From Flavobacterium sp. MC2016-06 (GTDB lineage: Bacteria; Bacteroidota; Bacteroidia; Flavobacteriales; Flavobacteriaceae): a stretch of DNA of 64,000 nucleotides. Numbering within the stretch: the stretch's first letter is position 1; each line of letters opens with the position of its first letter. Positions 57,956-64,000 of the stretch are shown one piece after another. The position numbers and the translations under genes were made by a program. Location of the stretch: positions 1 through 64,000 of the forward strand of contig NZ_WMID02000004.1 of NCBI RefSeq assembly GCF_009711165.2, given 5' to 3'. The notes under the pieces are model-generated. The model was given only the letters and a program-made list of their open reading frames with translations. It was not told the origin of the DNA and searched no databases.

Positions 57956-60805
57956 TTAGTTTTCCATATAAGCTTCAATAGGAGCACAGCTGCAAACTAA
58001 ATTTCTATCACCGTAAGCATCATCTACACGACGAACTGATGGCCAAAATTTATTTTCAGCAATGTAGTCTAATGGATAAGCTGCTTTTTCTCTAGTATAA
58101 GGGAAAACCCAATTATCAGTAGTTAACATTGCCAATGTGTGAGGTGCATTTTTCAATACGTTATTTTTATCATCGGCTGTTGAAGCTTCAATCTCTTTTC
58201 TAATTGAAATAAGAGCATCACAAAAACGATCTAACTCTGCTAAATCTTCAGATTCAGTAGGCTCGATCATTAAAGTTCCTGCTACAGGGAAAGAAACAGT
58301 AGGAGCGTGGAAACCATAATCCATCAAACGTTTAGCGATATCACCAACTTCAATTCCGTTTTCTTTAAACGAACGACAATCTAAAATCATTTCGTGAGCC
58401 GCTCTTCCACATTCTCCAGTATAAAGAATTGGGTAATGTCCTTCAAAACGCGCTTTCATGTAGTTTGCATTCAAAATTGCATGCTCTGTAGCGCTTTTTA
58501 ATCCTTCAGCACCCATCATTGTGATGTAACCGTAAGAAATTAAACAAACTAAAGCAGATCCGTAAGGTGCAGATGAAATAGCAGTAATCGCTTGTTCACC
58601 ACCAACTTTTAAGATTGGGTTAGTTGGCAAAAAAGGAACTAATTTTTCGTTCACACAGATTGGTCCAACTCCAGGTCCACCACCACCGTGAGGAATAGCA
58701 AATGTTTTGTGTAAGTTTAAGTGACAAACGTCAGCGCCAATTGTAGCTGGATTTGTTAAACCAACTTGCGCATTCATATTTGCACCATCCATATATACTA
58801 ATCCGCCATTATCGTGGATTAATTTTGTGATTTCAATAATCGAAGATTCAAAAACTCCGTGAGTAGAAGGATAAGTTACCATTAAACAAGATAAATCATC
58901 TTTGTGCTCAATCGCTTTTTCTCTTAAATCTTCAACATCAATATTTCCTTCTGGAGTAGTTTTAGTAACGATGATTTTCATTCCGGCCATAGCTGCAGAA
59001 GCAGGATTTGTTCCGTGAGCAGATGAAGGAATCAAACATACATTACGGTGACTTTCGTTTCTTGATAAATGGTAAGCACGAATAGCCATTAAACCAGCAT
59101 ATTCTCCTTGAGCTCCTGAATTAGGTTGTAATGTAGTTCCAGCAAAACCAGTAATAACATTCAATTGCTCTTCTAATTTTTTAAGCATCGTGATATATCC
59201 TTCAGCTTGCTCAACTGGTGCGAAAGGGTGAATGCTGTTCCAATTTGGCATTGATAAAGGAAGCATTTCTGATGCTGCGTTTAATTTCATTGTACAAGAA
59301 CCTAATGAAATCATCGAATGATTCAATGATAAATCTTTACGCTCTAATTTTTTGATGTAACGCATTATCTGACTTTCCGAATGATGATTGTTGAATACAT
59401 CATGCGTTAGGAAAGCAGAAGTTCTTTCTAATGAAGCAGGTAATTGACTTGCAGTTGCTAACTCAGAAACAGTAAAAGTTTCTTTTCCTAGAGCTTCAGC
59501 AAAAATGGCAATAATTTGATTGATGTCATTAATTGAAGTTGTTTCGTTTAATGAAATCGAAATCGAATCGGCATCAGGATAAAAGAAGTTTACTTCGTTT
59601 TTCTCTGCAACAGCTTTTACTTTTTGAGCATCAGCTTTTACCAGAATAGTGTCAAAGTAAGCAGTATTTGTTTGGTAAACACCTAATTTATTTAAAGCTT
59701 CAGCAGTTGTAACCGCAGATGCGTGAACTTTTCCAGCAATATATTGTAAACCTTTTGGTCCGTGGTAAACCGCATACATTCCAGCCATAACTGCCAATAA
59801 AACCTGAGCAGTACAAATATTAGAAGTCGCTTTTTCACGTTTAATATGTTGCTCACGAGTTCCTAAAGCCATACGTAAAGCACGATTTCCATTTACATCA
59901 ATAGAAACTCCGATAATACGACCTGGCATAGATCTTTTGTATTCATCTTTAGTTGCAAAAAATGCAGCGTGAGGACCACCATAACCCATTGGTACACCAA
60001 AACGTTGTGAAGTTCCAACCACTACAGCAGCACCCATTTCTCCCGGAGAAGTTAAAGCAGCCAATGATAAAATATCTGCAGCAAAAGCTACTTTTATTTC
60101 ATTTTCTTTTGCTTTAGCAACAAAAGCGCTATAATCATTTACTTGACCATATTTACCAGGATATTGTACAATGGCACCGAAGAACTCAGTTGAAAAATCA
60201 AAAGTTTCATGGTTTCCAACTACTAATTGAATTCCAATAGGAGTTGAACGTGTTTGTAATACAGATAAAGTTTGTGGTAAAATTTCTTCAGAAACGAAGA
60301 ATTTATTTATGTTGTTTTTCTTTTGATCGCGTGTACGAACGTCAAACAGTAAAGCCATAGCTTCAGCCGCTGCAGTTCCTTCATCTAATAAAGAAGCATT
60401 GGCGATTTCCATTCCTGATAATTCGATAACAGTAGTTTGGAAATTTAAAATAGCTTCAAGACGACCTTGCGCGATTTCAGCTTGGTAAGGCGTGTAAGCT
60501 GTATACCATCCTGGATTTTCGAAGATATTTCTTTGAATTGGAGCCGGAACAATAGTCGGGTGATAACCCAAACCAATATACGATTTGAATACTTTATTTT
60601 TCTTTCCTAATTCCTGAATATGATTTGCAAATTCGTATTCCGTCATTGCAGGATCTAAGTTTAAAGGTGCTTTTAAACGAATGTCATCTGGAAGGGTTTC
60701 GTAAACAAGTTGTTCGATCGATTCAACTCCAATTGTCTTTAACATGTGTTGAAGATCTGTTTCTCTTGGGCCAATGTGTCTTAAAGCAAAAGCATCTGTT
60801 CTCAT
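57956..60805 (-). CDS. gcvP: Glycine dehydrogenase (decarboxylating), P protein
   Basis: A 949-residue fused P protein of the glycine cleavage system. The N-terminal half begins 'FALRHIGPRETDLQHMLKTIGV' and contains 'YTPYQAEIAQGRLEAILNFQT'. The C-terminal half carries the pyridoxal-phosphate lysine K700 in 'HLNLHKTFAIPHGGGGPG'. It decarboxylates glycine and hands the aminomethyl group to the lipoylated H protein. The single-chain length is normal. A TAATTTTG -7 element lies 117 bases upstream; the leader shows no glycine riboswitch that I can see. Confidence 0.97.
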   Translation of the reverse strand: MRTDAFALRHIGPRETDLQHMLKTIGVESIEQLVYETLPDDIRLKAPLNLDPAMTEYEFANHIQELGKKNKVFKSYIGLGYHPTIVPAPIQRNIFENPGWYTAYTPYQAEIAQGRLEAILNFQTTVIELSGMEIANASLLDEGTAAAEAMALLFDVRTRDQKKNNINKFFVSEEILPQTLSVLQTRSTPIGIQLVVGNHETFDFSTEFFGAIVQYPGKYGQVNDYSAFVAKAKENEIKVAFAADILSLAALTSPGEMGAAVVVGTSQRFGVPMGYGGPHAAFFATKDEYKRSMPGRIIGVSIDVNGNRALRMALGTREQHIKREKATSNICTAQVLLAVMAGMYAVYHGPKGLQYIAGKVHASAVTTAEALNKLGVYQTNTAYFDTILVKADAQKVKAVAEKNEVNFFYPDADSISISLNETTSINDINQIIAIFAEALGKETFTVSELATASQLPASLERTSAFLTHDVFNNHHSESQIMRYIKKLERKDLSLNHSMISLGSCTMKLNAASEMLPLSMPNWNSIHPFAPVEQAEGYITMLKKLEEQLNVITGFAGTTLQPNSGAQGEYAGLMAIRAYHLSRNESHRNVCLIPSSAHGTNPASAAMAGMKIIVTKTTPEGNIDVEDLREKAIEHKDDLSCLMVTYPSTHGVFESSIIEITKLIHDNGGLVYMDGANMNAQVGLTNPATIGADVCHLNLHKTFAIPHGGGGPGVGPICVNEKLVPFLPTNPILKVGGEQAITAISSAPYGSALVCLISYGYITMMGAEGLKSATEHAILNANYMKARFEGHYPILYTGECGRAAHEMILDCRSFKENGIEVGDIAKRLMDYGFHAPTVSFPVAGTLMIEPTESEDLAELDRFCDALISIRKEIEASTADDKNNVLKNAPHTLAMLTTDNWVFPYTREKAAYPLDYIAENKFWPSVRRVDDAYGDRNLVCSCAPIEAYMEN

Positions 60806-60922
60806 TTGTAGCTATCTAATTTTTTAGGTCTAAGTAATTTTCAAAGTATAAATTTTATCTCTAATCGAGTGTTACACAAGGATTATTACATTTTATAGTA
60901 AATGTGTTGTTTTTTTGTCGCG

Positions 60923-60930
60923 CAAAATTA
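60923..60930 (-). promoter_or_regulatory. -7 promoter element of gcvP
   Basis: On the minus strand TAATTTTG fits TAnnTTTG exactly. It would give a leader of about 110 nt. No clear TTG is seen at -33. Confidence 0.45.
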
Positions 60931-61026
60931 AGTATTATTAATAATTTAATAGGTATTTTTAACTTCAATTTTTATGAAATTTATAACTAAAGAGTTGATT
61001 TGTTAATAATTGATTAGATTTAAGAC

Positions 61027-61833
61027 ATGAAACTACTGAAACAAATATTAGATTTTTACCTAAACAGCAGTATTCATGTGGCTTTGTCCACTTACGCGCT
61101 CGTTCGAATAACCTTTCACTTCTTTCATATTCAGTACGATGCGCCAATGGCTTTGTTCGTTTTCTTCGGAACAATTGTGGGGTATAATTTTGTTAAATAC
61201 GACGCTTTGGTTCGAGTGAAGAAAAAACCAATCGGAAATCAGTTAAAAATAATCGCACTTTTAAGTCTAATTTCGGTCGTTTTAGTCGGCTATTATTTTT
61301 TTCAACTCAAGAGAATTACGCAATTAGTCTCATTTGGAATATTTGCCATTACTGCATTATACACACTTCCATTTTTCCCAAACAGAAAAAATGCGCGAAA
61401 TTGGGCTGGAGTAAAAATCTACATTGTGGCCATTTGCTGGGTTGGAGCAACTTTGGTTTTACCGCTCATAAATGCCGAAATGCCTTTTACAGGTGAGTTT
61501 TTAATAAGAAGCATTCAGCGTTTTGTTCTAGTTTTTGTACTGATATTAGTTTTCGAAATACTCGATTTAGCCAACGACGATCCGCATTTAAAAACCGTAC
61601 CGCAAACCATAGGCGTAAAACGAACGAAGATTTTAGGTTTTTGTCTATTACTTCCATTTTGGATTGTTGGTATATTGAGTTTTACCCTTCATGATGTTTT
61701 AATTAACCTAATTATGGTTATCATGTTAATGGCATTTATCTATTTCGCAAACCCAAACCGCTCCAAATATTATACTTCTTTTTGGGTAGAAAGCGTACCC
61801 ATTTTTTGGTGGCTTATGATTGTTTTCTTCTAA
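61027..61833 (+). CDS. UbiA-like membrane protein
   Basis: A 268-residue protein with about eight to nine transmembrane helices. 'FEILDLANDDPHLKTVPQTIGVKRTK' resembles the second Asp-rich motif of UbiA prenyltransferases (DxxxD followed by KT.P...G). The first motif, normally NDxxDxxxD, is reduced to 'YNFVKYDALVR'. Catalysis as a canonical prenyltransferase is therefore doubtful. No quinone gene is adjacent; gcvP is divergent. Flavobacterial genomes carry such UbiA-like proteins of unknown role. Confidence 0.7.
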   Translation: MKLLKQILDFYLNSSIHVALSTYALVRITFHFFHIQYDAPMALFVFFGTIVGYNFVKYDALVRVKKKPIGNQLKIIALLSLISVVLVGYYFFQLKRITQLVSFGIFAITALYTLPFFPNRKNARNWAGVKIYIVAICWVGATLVLPLINAEMPFTGEFLIRSIQRFVLVFVLILVFEILDLANDDPHLKTVPQTIGVKRTKILGFCLLLPFWIVGILSFTLHDVLINLIMVIMLMAFIYFANPNRSKYYTSFWVESVPIFWWLMIVFF

Positions 61834-61859
61834 AGATTTATAAAAGTGTGATTTCTTTG

Positions 61860-61950
61860 GGCGTGTCCCTCCGGGTCGGGCTATCCGTTACAAGTCCTCG
61901 CTCTTCCTCCGTCAGGCTGTGGGCTTTCCATTGCTATCCCTCACGCAAAC
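61860..61950 (+). repeat. GGTCGGGCTATCC repeat, copy 2
   Basis: GGGCGTGTCCCTCCGGGTCG + GGCTATCCGTTAC ... GCTATCCCTCACGCAAAC matches the blocks at 39130-39245 but without the internal terminator hairpin found there. GC content is well above the surroundings. Confidence 0.7.
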
Positions 61951-61995
61951 GTAAAATGAGAAAATTCATTTTTATTTAGGTGTTTTTTTACATTC

Positions 61996-62024
61996 TTGTC
62001 ATTTCGAGGAACGAGAAATCTTAG
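61996..62024 (+). repeat. Single arm of the TTGTCATTTCGAGG element
   Basis: TTGTCATTTCGAGGAACGAG + AAATCTT is the same as the left arm at 39328-39355, but no right arm follows within 200 bases, so it is a truncated copy. Confidence 0.7.
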
Positions 62025-62117
62025 CAAGAAACTCTTCAAAAGCTTAAAATATTAAATTATAAATTTCTTTATGGAAACCATGAAGCAAGAAAATTCATTT
62101 TCAAAATAGTTGAATAG

Positions 62118-62242
62118 CCTCCAGCTTTAGCTGGAGGTTAAAAGAGTTAAAAGAGTTCTTAATCTGGCTTTAGCCAAAATAGTTAGTTTGGCTAAAGCCA
62201 GAAAAATTCCTAATCTATTATTCCTCCAGCTAAAGCTGGAGG
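62118..62242. repeat. Nested CCTCCAGC and TGGCTTTAGCC palindromes
   Basis: CCTCCAGCTTTAGCTGGAGG (62118-62137) and CCTCCAGCTAAAGCTGGAGG (62223-62242) are themselves palindromic and pair with each other. Between them TCTGGCTTTAGCC (62164) pairs with GGCTAAAGCCAGA (62202). The result is a nested cruciform-like structure without an ORF, between a plus-strand and a minus-strand gene. Confidence 0.8.
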
Positions 62243-62263
62243 CAATTAAAGTTAATTCTTAAT

Positions 62264-62719
62264 TTAAATATTTTTCTCTGCAGTTTCTTTCAAAATTTTA
62301 TTTCTTTCCAAAAGAAAATTTGTCAAATGTTTTTCAAGGAACAAAATATCAAACAATTCGCCAAAAATCCCATACGGAGTTTCATATTGCATATGATCTT
62401 TCATAATAATAACGCCATTTTCTTCTTCAAAAAAATGCTGATGTTTGAAGGTTTTAAATTTTCCTTCTTCCATTTCATCCAAAAAATAATCATAAAGATC
62501 CATTTTTGTAATTCGGGTTTTATGCGTCAAATAAAAACCGAAATGTTTTCCTCGCCAAGTTACCGTTTCGCCTTGATTTATTAATCCAGATGTTACGCCG
62601 GCAATTGCTTTTTCATTAGAAGTTGCCACAGATTTTTGATGTAAATCGATATCTCTTGCTGTATCAAAAACGATTTGTTTTGAAGCTTTTATTTTTGTTG
62701 TTAAGTGTATTGTTGTCAT
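62264..62719 (-). CDS. SRPBCC-fold protein
   Basis: A 151-residue START/Bet-v1-like (SRPBCC) protein: 'IHLTTKIKASKQIVFDTARDIDLHQKS', central 'GETVTWRGKHFGFYLTHKTRIT' strands and a long C-terminal helix ('EKHLTNFLLERNKILKETAEK'). It forms a cavity for a hydrophobic ligand. The downstream-facing neighbour is a TIGR01777 oxidoreductase gene on the same strand; SRPBCC and TIGR01777 domains are often adjacent or fused, which supports a shared pathway. Confidence 0.85.
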   Translation of the reverse strand: MTTIHLTTKIKASKQIVFDTARDIDLHQKSVATSNEKAIAGVTSGLINQGETVTWRGKHFGFYLTHKTRITKMDLYDYFLDEMEEGKFKTFKHQHFFEEENGVIIMKDHMQYETPYGIFGELFDILFLEKHLTNFLLERNKILKETAEKNI

Positions 62720-62732
62720 GATTCATTGGGTT

Positions 62733-62952
62733 TAACTTTGTCAAAGTTTTGAACTTTGACAAAGTTTTTTAGAAGTATATTTTTCATAATCTTGTCATTT
62801 CGACGGAGGAGAAATCGCACTCATAAATCGACAAGGATTGATGACTTACTGTATGGAGTTTCTAGTGCGATTTCTCGTTCCTCGAAATGACAAGCTTTGC
62901 GCATAAACTATGTGTCTTTAGCTTTGTCAAAGTTTTAAACTTTGACAAAGCT
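62733..62952. repeat. Composite palindromic element
   Basis: AACTTTGTCAAAGTTTT hairpins at 62733-62765 and 62920-62952 flank a TTGTCATTTCG element whose arms lie at 62791-62821 and 62864-62894. The inner arms match imperfectly (CGACGGAGGAG against CGAGGAACGAG). It fills the SRPBCC/TIGR01777 gap. Confidence 0.8.
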
Positions 62953-63015
62953 TCTCGTAATACTAAAACTTCTTACGTATCTATTTCTGCAAACATAGGA
63001 TGACAAACGATGCTT

Positions 63016-63921
63016 TTAAATTAAATTTTTCAATGCTTTTTCTAAAGAATCAAATTCAAATTCAAAACCATTTTCCTGCAATCGTTTCGGAATCACATTT
63101 CTACTTTTCAAAACTAATTCAGGTTCAGTTCTAATTAGTACAGATCCAAATTTTAAAAGTAATTCATTTATCGGAATCCCAAAAGGAACACGAACAGCTT
63201 CTCGTAATAAAGCCATGAAATCTTGATTTCGAATTGGTTTAGGAGAAACAAGATTTACTTTTCCAGTCATTTCTTTTTCAAGAATAAAATCAATTGCTCG
63301 AGCAAAGTCAGTTTCGTGAATCCAGCTTACCAACTGATTTCCTTTTCCTTGTTTTCCTCCAAGTCCTAATCTTGCCAAAGTTTTTAGCGGTACTAAAGCG
63401 CCGCCATTTTTACCTAAAACAATAGAAGTTCGTAAAGCAGTTTTTAAAGTATTTGGAGTTTCAGTTTTAAAAAAAGCTTTTTCCCAAGACAGCGCAACAT
63501 TCATAGAGAAATCATTTCCAATTTCGCCGTCAATTTCATCCATTTGTTTATCTAAAGAAAAGCGATAAATAGTAGAAGTTGATGAATTTAGCCAATGTTT
63601 CGGTGGATTTACACAGTTTAAAACGGCTTTGTTTAAAATCTTCGTACTTTCAATACGAGATAATAAAATCTCTCTTTTGTTTTCTTTAGTATATCGGCAA
63701 TCAACAGATTTTCCGGCAAGATTTATCAAAACGGTAGCATTTTCTAATTCTTTTTCCCAGCCAGAAAATGTTTTAGCATTCCAGTTTACGTATTTTATTC
63801 CGTTTTTAGTTTGAGATTTTCCTCTGGTTAGAATAACAATTTCTTCAAAGTTATCTTTAAAATGATTGACTAAAACTTGTCCTAGAAAACCAGTTCCTGC
63901 TGCGATTATAAGTTTCTTCAT
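63016..63921 (-). CDS. TIGR01777-family NAD(P)-binding epimerase-like protein
   Basis: A 301-residue extended-SDR protein. Cofactor motif 'AGTGFLGQ' is at about residues 8-15, then 'VLINLAGKSVDCRYTKENKREILLSRIESTKIL', 'STSTIYRF', 'LRTSIVLGKNGGALVPLKTLARLGLGGKQGKGNQLVSWIHETDFARAI' and a C-terminal DUF1731-like segment ('VRVPFGIPINELLLKFGSVLIRTEPELVLKSRNVIPKRLQENGFEF'). These are diagnostic of the family, whose substrate is unknown. It is upstream of the SRPBCC gene, separated by a composite repeat. Confidence 0.92.
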   Translation of the reverse strand: MKKLIIAAGTGFLGQVLVNHFKDNFEEIVILTRGKSQTKNGIKYVNWNAKTFSGWEKELENATVLINLAGKSVDCRYTKENKREILLSRIESTKILNKAVLNCVNPPKHWLNSSTSTIYRFSLDKQMDEIDGEIGNDFSMNVALSWEKAFFKTETPNTLKTALRTSIVLGKNGGALVPLKTLARLGLGGKQGKGNQLVSWIHETDFARAIDFILEKEMTGKVNLVSPKPIRNQDFMALLREAVRVPFGIPINELLLKFGSVLIRTEPELVLKSRNVIPKRLQENGFEFEFDSLEKALKNLI

Positions 63922-64000
63922 TTGTGTATGTTTTTTTGCCGCGAATTACACCAATTTCCACTAATTTGATAATGTGAAAAATTATAGTTTAAATATTAAT

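Noticed and set aside
60806..60922. Glycine riboswitch upstream of gcvP
   Set aside because: The leader lacks the conserved glycine aptamer core and has little GC-rich pairing.
60965..61174. Minus-strand 69-codon frame over the start of the UbiA-like gene
   Set aside because: Basic, low-complexity composition, antisense to a well-supported membrane protein start.

Overview
The window is low-GC DNA from a member of the Flavobacteriaceae, most likely Flavobacterium. Several observations point there: promoters of the Bacteroidota type (TTG, about 19-20 bases, then TAnnTTTG), almost no Shine-Dalgarno sequences, many lipoproteins and secreted proteins with Flavobacterium-style signal peptides, a TonB/ExbBD set, and the interspersed palindromes common in this genus. 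Function calls rest on motifs read by eye; no database search was run.

Layout. 1-300: the tail of an rRNA operon (5S rRNA and terminator). 0.4-5.6 kb: a Crp/Fnr regulator, an orphan LpxA paralogue, an Lrp regulator divergent from an EamA exporter and an alpha/beta hydrolase, then YdeI-like and DUF4256 proteins. 5.6-11.7 kb: a MacB-type ABC ATPase/permease pair divergent from a sigma-54 response regulator and its histidine kinase, with a paired palindromic operator between them. 11.8-19.5 kb: small membrane, secreted and lipoprotein genes, mostly one minus-strand operon: GNAT enzyme, two unknown proteins, a Coq4-like protein, a membrane protein, an archaemetzincin-like lipoprotein, a TPR lipoprotein and a TraB/TIKI-like protein. 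A roughly 190-bp copy of the archaemetzincin 3' end lies on the far side of the TPR gene.

19.5-33.2 kb is the accessory part of the window. It holds short, mostly unrecognised genes on both strands, two broken genes, a SUKH-type protein and two near-identical XRE regulators 11 kb apart. A family of about 100-bp repeats (terminator hairpin plus conserved tail, always in the same orientation) alternates with the genes. The two XRE copies were duplicated together with their 3' repeat and 5' leader, as if gene plus repeat were one unit.

33.2-64 kb is mostly housekeeping: AraC regulator, small membrane protein and aldehyde dehydrogenase; tRNA-Val; folC; exbB-exbD and a convergent tonB; an amino-acid dehydrogenase; a chalcone-isomerase-fold protein; an acyl-CoA dehydrogenase; a Crp/Fnr gene followed by an eight-gene operon (peroxiredoxin, YHS, DoxX, DinB, NRDE, ATP-grasp, LysE-like, M28 peptidase); SDR and SprT-like proteins; MlaF/MlaE; glycosyltransferase, methyltransferase and KAS III-like genes; gcvP; a UbiA-like membrane protein; SRPBCC and TIGR01777 proteins. 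Intergenic spaces here are rich in hairpin repeats of at least six families.
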